Source: Aggregicoccus sp. 17bor-14 (GTDB taxonomy: Bacteria; Myxococcota; Myxococcia; Myxococcales; Myxococcaceae). From it: a DNA stretch of 64,000 nucleotides. Where the stretch lies: positions 232,071 through 296,070 of the forward strand of contig NZ_VJZZ01000010.1 of the NCBI RefSeq assembly GCF_009659535.1, read 5' to 3'. Below are positions 10,883-18,468 of this stretch, piece after piece. A model generated the notes under the pieces. It was given only the letters and a program-made list of their open reading frames with translations, did not search any database and had not been told where the DNA came from. Each line of letters begins with the position of its first letter. Positions within the stretch are counted from its first letter, which is position 1. The position numbers were made by a program, and so were the translations under genes.

Positions 10883-11793
10883 GGCGTGCCCTGCACGAGC
10901 GCGGCGAGGCTCGCGGCCACCTGCTCGGTGGCCTCGCGCCCGAAGGTGGGCAGGAAGAGGCGGGGCACGGGGTGCACGGGCACGTGCAGGTTGCGCTCGA
11001 GCTTCATCTCCGCGAGCACCGTGCGCGCGGCCCGGTCGTGGTGCGCCTGCGCGAGCGCGAGCAGCTCCGGGTGGCCGGCGAGCGCGCTCAGGTCGTCCTC
11101 GCTGAAGCGCTCGGGGAAGGCCATGTTCAGCACCGCCGCCTCGGTGCGCACGCGCACGCGGTCGCGCAGCGCGGCGTGCAGCTCCAGCGTCTCGTTCACC
11201 GGCATCTCCTCGGGCAGGCTCACCAGCACCGCGGCGGTGGTGCGCGGGTCCACGAGCAGGTCGCGCATCTTCAGCGCCTCCTTGGACATGGGGCCCGGGG
11301 GCACCGTCTCGAGCAGCACCTGGGGCACGCGCAGGAAGGAGATGGCGTGGCCGGTGGCCGGCGCGTCCATCACCACCGTCTCGTACTTGTAGCGCCCGTC
11401 CGGCAGCTTCTCCTGCAGGTGGAAGAGGATCTTCCCCAGCAGCACCAGCTCCTGCAGCGAGGGGATGAAGCGCAGGAAGTAGCGCACCAGCCGGTTCTCG
11501 AACACCGTGCGGTACAGCGCCTCGAAGCGCAGCACCATCAGCGCGTACTCGCGCATGGACTCCTGGGGCCTGCAGTTCACCGCCCACAGGTTCTTCTCGA
11601 GCAGCCGCACCTCGGGGCCCACGGGCTTGTGCCCCAGCAGCCCGCTCACGCGCTCCTGGGTGTTCACCTCGCAGACGAGCGTGCGGCGCCCCGCCTGCGC
11701 GGACGCGAGCGCCAGCGCCGCCGCGACGGTGCTCTTGCCCACCCCGCCCTTGCCGGAGACCACCCACAGGCGTTTGTCGAGAAGGCCGGGCAT
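10879..11793 (-). CDS. ArsA/Get3-family ATPase, first of a pair
   Basis: 304 aa, shorter than its downstream partner. Walker A is GKGGVGKS (14-21), followed by ALASAQAGRRTLVCEVNTQE and YETVVMDAPATGHAISFL, both ArsA/Get3 hallmarks. The start codon is ATG 11793, with no strong ribosome-binding site visible. The end overlaps the next ATPase by 4 nt. A phasin-like gene and a ParA gene lie divergently on the other side of a 196-bp gap. Tandem, diverged ArsA-like genes recur in actinobacteria and myxobacteria; their substrate is not known to me. Confidence 0.85.
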   Translation of the reverse strand: MPGLLDKRLWVVSGKGGVGKSTVAAALALASAQAGRRTLVCEVNTQERVSGLLGHKPVGPEVRLLEKNLWAVNCRPQESMREYALMVLRFEALYRTVFENRLVRYFLRFIPSLQELVLLGKILFHLQEKLPDGRYKYETVVMDAPATGHAISFLRVPQVLLETVPPGPMSKEALKMRDLLVDPRTTAAVLVSLPEEMPVNETLELHAALRDRVRVRTEAAVLNMAFPERFSEDDLSALAGHPELLALAQAHHDRAARTVLAEMKLERNLHVPVHPVPRLFLPTFGREATEQVAASLAALVQGTP

Positions 11794-11989
11794 GCGTGCG
11801 CGCGAACCGTAAGGATGGCCCCCGGGGGTGTCAACGCGCGTTTCCCCCCGGGCCGCGCGCTCCGGGCGCCGCTTGACACGACGCGTTGCCCCTCCCACAG
11901 TGCGCGCGGTTTTCCGGATGGAGGCGCGCAGACGCGGGCCTCCCGCACTGGCGCCGCACCCGCGTGCGCGCGCCCCGAGAAGAGAGTCC

Positions 11990-12298
11990 ATGCTCAAGAA
12001 CAACCCTGTGATGAAGAAGCTGGTGGAGACCGGCGAGGAGCGGGTGGGCAAGCTCGCGCAGCAGCTGCTCTCCAACGAGAAGTTCGTGGCCACGGTGCAG
12101 ACCCTGGTGAGCCGCTCGCTCTCCGCGAAGGGCTCGCTGGACAGCGCGCTGCGCTCGGCGCTGGGCGCGATGAACCTGCCCTCCACCGCGGACGTGGAGC
12201 AGCTGCGCGCGAAGGTGGACGACCTGGAGCGCCTGCTCAGCTCGATCGAGGCGAAGCTGGACGAGAAGCTCGGCGCCGCGGCCGGCGCGAAGAAGTAG
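11990..12298 (+). CDS. phasin-like PHA granule-associated protein
   Basis: 102 aa, mostly amphipathic helix. The C-terminal half (STADVEQLRAKVDDLERLL, then EAKLDEKL) is the coiled-coil pattern found at the end of polyhydroxyalkanoate granule-associated phasins of the PhaF/PhaI type. An N-terminal basic patch is followed by KLAQQLLSNEKFVATVQ. AGAGAG precedes the ATG. The neighbours (ParA at 12343, PhaR at 13231) support a granule-coat or granule-segregation role. The protein is small and of low complexity, so the assignment rests partly on context. Confidence 0.6.
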   Translation: MLKNNPVMKKLVETGEERVGKLAQQLLSNEKFVATVQTLVSRSLSAKGSLDSALRSALGAMNLPSTADVEQLRAKVDDLERLLSSIEAKLDEKLGAAAGAKK

Positions 12299-12342
12299 GG
12301 CCGGCGCAGAGCGCGGGCGCCCGGGCGCCCACAGGAGGGGTG

Positions 12343-13137
12343 ATGCGGCGCATCGCGTTCATCAACGAGAAGGGCGGCACGGGCAAGACCACCCTCGCCG
12401 TGAACACCGCCGCCTGGCTCGCGCAGCAGCGCAGGCTGCGCGTGCTGCTCGTGGACCTGGACACCCAGGGCCACGCGGGCAAGTCGCTGGGGCTGGACGT
12501 GCGCTCGCTGCGCCCCAACGTGTTCCACCTGCTCACCGGGGAGGCGCGCTTCGAAGAGGTGGTGCGCCCCTCGCAGGTGCCCGGGCTGGACGTCATCCCG
12601 GCCTACAAGGAGATGGCCGAGTTCCCGGTGGCGGTGGCGGCGGACCCCGCGCGCGCGCGCCGGCTCGACGGGGCGCTCGCGCCCGCGCAGGCGGCCGGCT
12701 ACGACGCGGTGGTCTTCGACGCGCCGCCCTCCCTCGGGCTCACCACGCGCAACATCCTCGTCGCCTCCACCGAGGTGGTGGTGCCGGTGGCGCTCACCTA
12801 CTTCGCGCTCGACGGCTGCGCCGAGGTGGCCGCCACGGTGCGCGAGGTGGCCGAGGCCGAGGGGCGCCCGGAGCTGCGGGTGACGAAGGTGGTGCCCACG
12901 CTGTACCGCAAGACGGCGCTCGCGGGCGCCATCCTCGAGCGGCTCGGGGCCTACTTCCCGGACGCGCTCGCCCGCACGCCGCTGGGCTACAACGTGAAGG
13001 TGGACGAGGCCCAGAGCCACGGCCAGACCATCTGGCAGTACGCGCCCACGAGCCGCGGCGCGCAGATGCTCGGCGAGATCGCCGCCGAGATCTACGGCCC
13101 TGCGGCGGGCCGGAAGCGCGGCGCGAAGGTCGCGTAG
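12343..13137 (+). CDS. ParA-family ATPase
   Basis: 264 aa from the ATG at 12343, preceded by a strong AGGAGGGG. The motifs are a deviant Walker A KGGTGKTT near residue 11, LLVDLDTQGHAGKSLGL (Walker A'), and YDAVVFDAPPSLG (Walker B). Known for the family: ATP-dependent DNA- or surface-bound partition of chromosomes, plasmids or cell bodies. There is no parB next to it, so this is an orphan ParA. Placement 44 nt after a phasin-like gene and next to phaR suggests positioning of storage granules, as a ParA-like/MinD-like sorter; that is inference. Confidence 0.88.
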   Translation: MRRIAFINEKGGTGKTTLAVNTAAWLAQQRRLRVLLVDLDTQGHAGKSLGLDVRSLRPNVFHLLTGEARFEEVVRPSQVPGLDVIPAYKEMAEFPVAVAADPARARRLDGALAPAQAAGYDAVVFDAPPSLGLTTRNILVASTEVVVPVALTYFALDGCAEVAATVREVAEAEGRPELRVTKVVPTLYRKTALAGAILERLGAYFPDALARTPLGYNVKVDEAQSHGQTIWQYAPTSRGAQMLGEIAAEIYGPAAGRKRGAKVA

Positions 13138-13177
13138 GCGAGGGGCGCGCAGGCGGCCCGCGCTCGCGTGCACGCTT

Positions 13178-13223
13178 TCCCGGGCGAGCTGCCGCAGACG
13201 CTCGCGGCACGCGGCGCCCGGGA
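13178..13223. terminator. nested inverted repeat between parA-like gene and phaR
   Basis: TCCCGGGCG (13178-13186) pairs with CGCCCGGGA (13215-13223), with an inner GCCGC/GCGGC pair. It lies in the 93-bp gap between two convergent genes, so it is a likely bidirectional terminator. No T tract is present. Confidence 0.5.
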
Positions 13224-13230
13224 GGAGGCG

Positions 13231-13872
13231 TTACGAACCCTTGCGGCTCTTCTCGAGCTCCTCGAGCTTGCGCTCGAGCTGCTCGAGGCGCTGGGTGAGC
13301 CCCTGCATGTCGCGGCCGAGCGCGGGCAGGTTGCCCGTGAGGTTGTCCACCACGTGCTTCACGCGCTCGTCGATGCGCCGCTGCCAGTCCTCGAGTGCGC
13401 GCTGGCTCGCCTTGAGCAGCTCCGCGGGGCCGCCGGGGCCTGCGGCCGCGGCGTCCTCCTTCGCGGCGGGGGACGGGGCGGCGCCCGGCTCGTCGCGGCG
13501 CAGCAGCTTGTCCAGGCGGCTCTCGGCCTCCTCGCGGATGGAGGCCACGCGCGGGGTGACCTCCTTCTGGATGAAGCCGGTGAGGCTCTCGCCGGGGCGG
13601 CGGATGATCTCGCGCAGCACCGCGAGCGGCATCTGGTTCTGCTTCTTCTCCTCCTCGAAGATGATCTGCGCGAGGGTGACCGAGGTGAGGTCCTCCTTGG
13701 TGCGGTTGTCCACGATCTGGACCTCCACACCCTCCTTGATCATCCCGGCGATCTCGTCGAGCGTGACGTACCGGCTCTCCACGGTGTCGTAGAGCTTGCG
13801 GTTCGTGTAGCGCTTGATGACCTTGGGCTCCCGGGCTGCGGGGGCACCACCGGACTGTTCGAGCTCGCTCAT
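13231..13872 (-). CDS. phaR: polyhydroxyalkanoate synthesis regulator PhaR
   Basis: 213 aa. The PHA-accumulation DNA-binding domain spans about 17-80 (IKRYTNRKLYDTVESRYVTL, then QIVDNRTKEDLTS), followed by the regulator's second conserved part (MPLAVLREIIRRPGESL). The C-terminus is a long coiled coil ending in LEQLERKLEELEKS, longer than in compact PhaR proteins. Known role: represses phasin genes and binds PHA granules, coupling granule coat synthesis to polymer. GGAGAG precedes the ATG. A phasin-like gene lies 0.9 kb away, so the two probably belong to one system. Confidence 0.88.
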   Translation of the reverse strand: MSELEQSGGAPAAREPKVIKRYTNRKLYDTVESRYVTLDEIAGMIKEGVEVQIVDNRTKEDLTSVTLAQIIFEEEKKQNQMPLAVLREIIRRPGESLTGFIQKEVTPRVASIREEAESRLDKLLRRDEPGAAPSPAAKEDAAAAGPGGPAELLKASQRALEDWQRRIDERVKHVVDNLTGNLPALGRDMQGLTQRLEQLERKLEELEKSRKGS

Positions 13873-14023
13873 GACTCTCTCCGCCGAATCCGTGCTGGAA
13901 GTATGCTCTGGGAACGGCGCTCTCGCGTCGCTGTAGCAGAGGGGGGGTAGGGGAGCAAGCAGCCCGGGAGCGGTTCGCTCCCTGCCGCTGGCCCGCCTAT
14001 ACTCGCCGCCCGGCCAGGGCCCC

Positions 14024-15577
14024 ATGATCGTCCAGTGTGAGCAGTGCCAGACGCGGTTCCGAATCCCCGACGAGAAGGTGACCGACAAGGGGGTCAAGGT
14101 CCGCTGCACGCGGTGCCAGCACACCTTCCGGGTGGCGCGCCCCCTCGCGGACGCCCCGGCGGCCAGCCTGGCGAGCGCCGCGCCTGAACGCCCGGCCGAC
14201 ACCTTCGAGGAGCCCACCCGCGTGGCCACCCTCTCCCACGAGGAGCTGGCGAAGCTGGGGCTCCTCTCGCCCGCGCCCGGCGCCGGGCAGGCCGCTGCGC
14301 CTGGGGTGGCCCGCGCCGTGGCGCCGCCGCCCCCTGCCGCGCGGCCACCGCCCGTGGCACCGTCCTCCCTCCCGCCTCCCGCCGTGCGGCCCCTCGCACC
14401 GGCCCGCTCCGCGGCGCCGCCGGGCGTGGAGCTCGGCGAGCTCGACTTCGACGCCCCGCTGCACGCCGCCGGTGCAGCGTCGCCGCCTCCACGCGCTGCA
14501 GCCCCGCAGGCCTCCGTGGCAGCGCCGCCCCCGCCGGCGGCGCGCCCCGCGCCCCCGGAGGGCGGGCGGACGGCGGTCGACGAGGGGCTTCGCCGTGCTG
14601 CGAGCGGGACAGCGCCGGCCCCGGCGGCGGCCGTGGCCCTGAGCGCCTCGCAGCTACCTGCCGCGGCGCCCCCGGCCCGGTCGGGCCTGGACAGCGCGGA
14701 CCTGTTCGGCGGCTTCGGGGACCTCGACCTCGCGGGTGAGCCCGCAGCGCCCGCGGCGGGACACACGCCGGGACAGTCCCTGCTCGGCGACCTCGATGCG
14801 CCCGAGGAGCGGGCGTCCACCCCGTCCGCCGCGGACCTGGAGAACGCGCGCGCGCTCTTCGACCTGCCGCGCCGCGAGGTCATCCCGCCGCTGCCCCCGC
14901 CGCCCGCGGCCCAGGCGCCGCTCGAGCTCGAGCTCGCGCTGCCTCCTGCGCGCATGGCCCCTGCGCAGGCTCCGGGCGCGGAGCGGGCCCGCTCGGCGGG
15001 CGGACCGGAGGAGGCGGCGGACCGCGCGCGCTTCCAGCCGCTGCGCTTCACCGGGACGGTGCTCGGGCTCGCGGGCAACCTCGCGCTCGCGCTGCTCCTG
15101 GTGCTCGCCCTGGCTGCGGTGGGGCGTGCGTCGCTTCGCGAGGGTCGGCTCGCGCTCGGAGCGCTCGCTCCGGGGCGGCTGGGCGAGCTGCTCGCGCCTT
15201 CCTCCGGGCCGCTCGCGCTGCACGACGTGGGCAACGGCCTCTACGACACCCGCGACGGCCGCGCCGTCTTCTACGTGCGCGGTGAGGTGGAGAACCGCGG
15301 CGGGGCGCCGGCGCGGGTGCGCGTGCGCGCGGCGCTCTACGACGGCGACCAGCGGGTGAAGAGTGCCGAGGGGCTCGCCGGACAGGAGCCCGGACCCGAG
15401 GCGCTCTACGCCCTCACCAGCGCGGACGACGCGATGGCGCTGCGCATCCGGCTGGATGCGGCCGCACGGGTGCTCGCCCCGGGCGAGCGCGCGCCCTTCA
15501 CCGTGGTCTTCTTCGAATACCCGCCCCAGCTCGGCGACTACCGGCTGGAGCTCACCCCCGAGCCCGTCGCGCCCTGA
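14024..15577 (+). CDS. MJ0042-type zinc-ribbon, DUF3426 membrane protein
   Basis: 517 aa. A zinc ribbon at residues 1-36 uses Cys5, Cys8, Cys28 and Cys31 (CEQCQTRFRIPDEKV, CTRCQHTFRV), the MJ0042/FrgA-like domain frequent in myxobacteria. Then comes a Pro/Ala-rich linker of about 300 residues, one membrane segment (about 343-365), and a C-terminal beta-rich DUF3426 domain (about 390-517, with the FYVRGEVENRGG and PFTVVFFEYP segments). The likely topology is cytoplasmic ribbon and extracytoplasmic DUF3426. A TATACT at 13998-14003 may be the -10; no Shine-Dalgarno is seen. Function unknown. Confidence 0.8.
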   Translation: MIVQCEQCQTRFRIPDEKVTDKGVKVRCTRCQHTFRVARPLADAPAASLASAAPERPADTFEEPTRVATLSHEELAKLGLLSPAPGAGQAAAPGVARAVAPPPPAARPPPVAPSSLPPPAVRPLAPARSAAPPGVELGELDFDAPLHAAGAASPPPRAAAPQASVAAPPPPAARPAPPEGGRTAVDEGLRRAASGTAPAPAAAVALSASQLPAAAPPARSGLDSADLFGGFGDLDLAGEPAAPAAGHTPGQSLLGDLDAPEERASTPSAADLENARALFDLPRREVIPPLPPPPAAQAPLELELALPPARMAPAQAPGAERARSAGGPEEAADRARFQPLRFTGTVLGLAGNLALALLLVLALAAVGRASLREGRLALGALAPGRLGELLAPSSGPLALHDVGNGLYDTRDGRAVFYVRGEVENRGGAPARVRVRAALYDGDQRVKSAEGLAGQEPGPEALYALTSADDAMALRIRLDAAARVLAPGERAPFTVVFFEYPPQLGDYRLELTPEPVAP

Positions 15578-15603
15578 GCCCTCCGGGCCAGGCCCCCCTC
15601 CCG

Positions 15604-16362
15604 ATGTCCACGCTCGAAGAGGCGAAGAACCTGGCACGCCGGCTCCACGCCTACGGGGGAGGCCCCGAGGTGGTGCGCAAGGCCGCCGCGCGTGAGCTCG
15701 CGCGCCGCCCTCCGGACGAGGCGGTGCAGCTGGTGCACGCCCTGCAGCTGCTCGCGCGCGAGGGCTGGGAGCCGGCCACCTGCGTGCTGGGGGCCGCGAT
15801 GGCGGCGCTGGGCCAGGAGACCGAGAGCCTCCCCGCGCCCGAGGTGCTGGAGCAGAGCGCGGGGGCGCAGGCGCTGCCCGAGGTGACGGTGCTCTTCACC
15901 CGGGCTCCGGCGCGCCAGGAGCTGGACCCGCGCGCCGCGGCGAAGGCGGACGCGCGGCTCTTCAGCATGCCGCTCGGCCACCTCAAGCAGCAGGCGCGCC
16001 TCACCCGCGACCCGGACGAGCTGGCGCGCCTGGCCACCGCGAGCAACGCGGCCGTGGTGCGCAACGCGCTGATCAACCCGCGCCTCACCGAGGCCCTGGT
16101 GGTGCGCATGGCGGCGCGCCGCCCCGCGCGTCCCGAGCCGCTGGTGGAGATCTGGAAGAGCAGCCGCTGGAGCACCCGCCACGCGGTGCGCCGCGCGCTG
16201 GTGTTCAACCCCTACCTGCCGCCCGAGGTGGGCGCGAAGATCGTCCCGCTGCTCAACGCCTCGGACCTGGAGGAGCTCGTCGCGGACAACAGCCTGCACG
16301 CGGCCCTGCGCGAGCAGGCGCGGCTGCTGCTCGCGCACGCGAGAGCCGGCGGCGCGCGCTAG
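15604..16362 (+). CDS. helical-repeat protein of unknown function
   Basis: 252 aa, no signal peptide and no membrane segment. The sequence is helical and repetitive in the second half (VVRNALINPRLTEALVVRMA, VRRALVFNPYLPPEVGAKIV), like leucine-rich-repeat-variant or HEAT-like solenoids where each unit loses an Asn-Pro loop. It follows the zinc-ribbon gene by 26 bp and may be co-transcribed. Its stop codon TAG shares the palindrome CTAG with the stop of the opposing tatA. I do not recognise a functional family. Confidence 0.7.
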   Translation: MSTLEEAKNLARRLHAYGGGPEVVRKAAARELARRPPDEAVQLVHALQLLAREGWEPATCVLGAAMAALGQETESLPAPEVLEQSAGAQALPEVTVLFTRAPARQELDPRAAAKADARLFSMPLGHLKQQARLTRDPDELARLATASNAAVVRNALINPRLTEALVVRMAARRPARPEPLVEIWKSSRWSTRHAVRRALVFNPYLPPEVGAKIVPLLNASDLEELVADNSLHAALREQARLLLAHARAGGAR

Positions 16363-16577
16363 CGGCGGCGCGGCTCGGTGAACTCGGCGTCCGAGGGCTC
16401 CTGGTGCTGGCGCGAGGGCAGGCGCTTGGCGTCCACCAGGTCCTGGCCCTGGCTCGCGCGCTTGAACGAGTAGACGAACTTGCCCACGGCGTTGCCCAGC
16501 TGGCCCATCCGCGCCGCGGAGAAGACCACCATCAGGATGAAGCCGATCACGATGATTTCGCCGAGGCCCAGGCCCAT
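16359..16577 (-). CDS. tatA: TatA/E-type twin-arginine translocase subunit
   Basis: 72 aa. An N-terminal membrane helix (4-22, GLGEIIVIGFILMVVF) is followed by the amphipathic helix (QLGNAVGKFVYSFKRA) and a short polar tail, the TatA plan. The usual Phe-Gly hinge after the membrane helix is replaced by FSAAR. Known role: forms the pore for export of folded proteins with Tat signals. No tatB or tatC lies nearby, so this is a lone copy and may be TatE-like. Its stop overlaps that of the opposing upstream gene. Confidence 0.8.
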   Translation of the reverse strand: MGLGLGEIIVIGFILMVVFSAARMGQLGNAVGKFVYSFKRASQGQDLVDAKRLPSRQHQEPSDAEFTEPRRR

Positions 16578-16693
16578 GCGGCGCACAGTGCCCCAGCGCC
16601 CCGCGGCTGGCAAGCCGCCGCAGGTCCTCCTCTGGACGCCCCGCGCCGCTCCGCCTTGGCCCCGCCCGGCGTCCCTGGGGTAAGGGAGGCCCC

Positions 16694-17410
16694 ATGCTCC
16701 TGCTCGCTCACCGCGGTGCCAGCGCCGACGCCCCCGAGAACACCCTGGAAGCCTTCGCGGAGGCCGTGCGCCAGGGCGCAGACGGCGTGGAGCTGGACGC
16801 GATGGTGTGCGGCTCGGGCGAGGTGGTGGTGTGCCACGACGAGCGCCTCGAGCGGCTCGCGGGGCTGCCCTGGGAGGTGCGCCGCACGCCGTACTGGAAG
16901 CTGCGGGGCGCGGACGTGGGCAGCCGCCTGGGCTTCGCGCCCGCGCGCATCCCGCTGCTCACCGAGGTGCTCGAGCTGCTGCCCGCGCGGATGCTCGTGA
17001 ACATCGAGCTCAAGTGCGAGCGGGTGGAGGACGACGGCCTGAGCGTGAAGGTGGCCGAGCTGGTGCGCTCGCGCGGGCTCGCCGAGCGCGTGGTGGTCTC
17101 CAGCTTCAACGCCCTGTGCCTCGTGCGCCTCGCGCAGGCCGCGCCGGAGCTGCGCCGCGGCTACCTCATCGATCCGGACAAGCGCTGGTGGCCCCAGGCC
17201 TGGGGGCTCGCGCCGCTGGTCTCGAGCCACTCGGTGCACCCCTTCGCGAGCGCGTGCACGCCCGCGCGCATGCGCGTGTGGCGCGAGGCCGGGCTGGAGG
17301 TGGCCGCGTGGACGGTGGACGACCCGGCGGAAGGCGAGCGGCTGCGCACGCTGGGCGTGCGCTACCTCATCACCAACCGCCCCGGCGCGATGCGGGCAAG
17401 CCTCGGTTAG
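16694..17410 (+). CDS. glpQ: glycerophosphodiester phosphodiesterase
   Basis: 238 aa, a cytosolic-type (UgpQ-like) enzyme without signal peptide. The active-site signature is present: LLAHRGASADAPENTLEAF at the start, GVELDAM, VVCHDERLER, and NIELKCE. Known reaction: hydrolysis of glycerophosphodiesters to glycerol 3-phosphate and an alcohol. GGGAGG precedes the ATG, and TAAGGG just upstream resembles the -10 of the M. xanthus vegA promoter. The stop overlaps the stop of the opposing outer-membrane protein gene by 3 nt. Confidence 0.9.
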   Translation: MLLLAHRGASADAPENTLEAFAEAVRQGADGVELDAMVCGSGEVVVCHDERLERLAGLPWEVRRTPYWKLRGADVGSRLGFAPARIPLLTEVLELLPARMLVNIELKCERVEDDGLSVKVAELVRSRGLAERVVVSSFNALCLVRLAQAAPELRRGYLIDPDKRWWPQAWGLAPLVSSHSVHPFASACTPARMRVWREAGLEVAAWTVDDPAEGERLRTLGVRYLITNRPGAMRASLG

Positions 17411-18291
17411 AAGTCCAGCCCCAGCGTGGTGTTGAAGGTGAGTACCCCGGGCACCGAGCGGCTCTCGGTGCCCACGCCGGTGGCCACGCTGCCCACCTGC
17501 GTGAAGGAGACCTCCGCGCCCAGCTGCAGCACGCCGCCGATGAAGCGCGCGCCGCCGTAGATGCGCGGCATGAGGTGGTCCGTGAGCCCGATGGGCGCGT
17601 AGCTCGCGCGGTCCGCGAGCGCCGCGTCCGGGCCCAGCGTGTCACCGCCGGGCCGATCCGGGCGGAAGTTCACGTTGTTCGCGCTGGCGGCGACGCCCAT
17701 CAGATCCAACCCGCCGTAGGGCGTGAGGGTGACCATGCCCCCGATGGGGAACTGCTTGCCCACGCCCACGTCCAGGCCGCCCGTGGTGAGGCTGAAGTCG
17801 CGGTTGCCCAGCAGGCGGGTCGCGTGCAGGCGCGCGCCCACGTCCGGCAGGTAGGTGAAGCCCTCGGTGATCGCCACCTTCACCTCGCCGGTGAAGGCCG
17901 CCATGCCGCTCTTCTCCACCCAGGTGCTGCGCGCGCCCAGCTCCACCGAGAAGGGCAGGCCCTTGCGCACGTGGAGGCTGGGCATGAGCACGGTGGTGGG
18001 CGAGCGGCCCTCGGTGGGCAGCGGCGTGGACGAGGAGATGCGCGCCACGGTGAGCTCGCCGTTCACGCTGAAGCCCGCGTGCCCGAGCGTCTCGGGGGGC
18101 ATCAGGTTCACCGAGCTAAGGGCCGCGCCGAAGGTGCGCGCGAAGGCCTGGAAGTCGCCGTTGGCGCTCGGCTCGGTGGCCGGGTTGCCCAGCTTGTAGA
18201 TGCGCAGGTCGTTGGGGTCCGCGTGCGCGCTGGCGGCGCCCCCCAGCAGGGCGGCGAGCGCCACCGCGCGGCTCAACCTGGCAACTCTCAC
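17407..18291 (-). CDS. outer-membrane beta-barrel-like protein
   Basis: 294 aa with a signal peptide (cleavage after ASAHA, about residue 24). The mature part is rich in alternating polar/hydrophobic strands and Gly, and ends in Phe after TFNTTLGLDF, the pattern recognised by the Bam machinery. The stretch GRSPTTVLMPSLHVRKGLPF and repeated LGAR or VGAR strands recall the myxobacterial outer-membrane beta-barrel families. No catalytic signature is visible. It is monocistronic and leftward. Function unknown. Confidence 0.7.
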   Translation of the reverse strand: MRVARLSRAVALAALLGGAASAHADPNDLRIYKLGNPATEPSANGDFQAFARTFGAALSSVNLMPPETLGHAGFSVNGELTVARISSSTPLPTEGRSPTTVLMPSLHVRKGLPFSVELGARSTWVEKSGMAAFTGEVKVAITEGFTYLPDVGARLHATRLLGNRDFSLTTGGLDVGVGKQFPIGGMVTLTPYGGLDLMGVAASANNVNFRPDRPGGDTLGPDAALADRASYAPIGLTDHLMPRIYGGARFIGGVLQLGAEVSFTQVGSVATGVGTESRSVPGVLTFNTTLGLDF

Positions 18292-18394
18292 GTGGGGCCT
18301 CCCTGCGCTCTCGCGCGCCCGCGCGACTGCGCGCGAAGAGGGGCGGCAGACGCGCGGGCACGCTAGCGTGCGCCGGAAAAGGGTGTCAACGAAA

Positions 18395-18440
18395 CGGGCG
18401 GCCCGCCCGCGGGAAGCCTTCCCCGCGCACGGACCGCCCG
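18395..18440 (-). terminator. hairpin after the S41 protease gene
   Basis: CGGGCGG (18395-18401) pairs with CCGCCCG (18434-18440), with an inner GCGGG/CCCGC stem. On the minus strand it is followed by GTTTCGTTG and a little later CCTTTTCC. It is placed 29 nt after the stop of the protease gene. Confidence 0.55.
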
Positions 18441-18468
18441 GTCTTCGGATGCGCGCTGGGGCGCGCGG

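Noticed and set aside
8294..11392. A 1032-codon open frame opposite the TPR lipoprotein and the ArsA-like genes
   Set aside because: Same artefact; the opposite strand encodes clear P-loop ATPases.
9764..11793. Arsenite export system
   Set aside because: Only ArsA-type ATPases are present; no ArsB, ArsC, ArsD or ArsR gene lies near.
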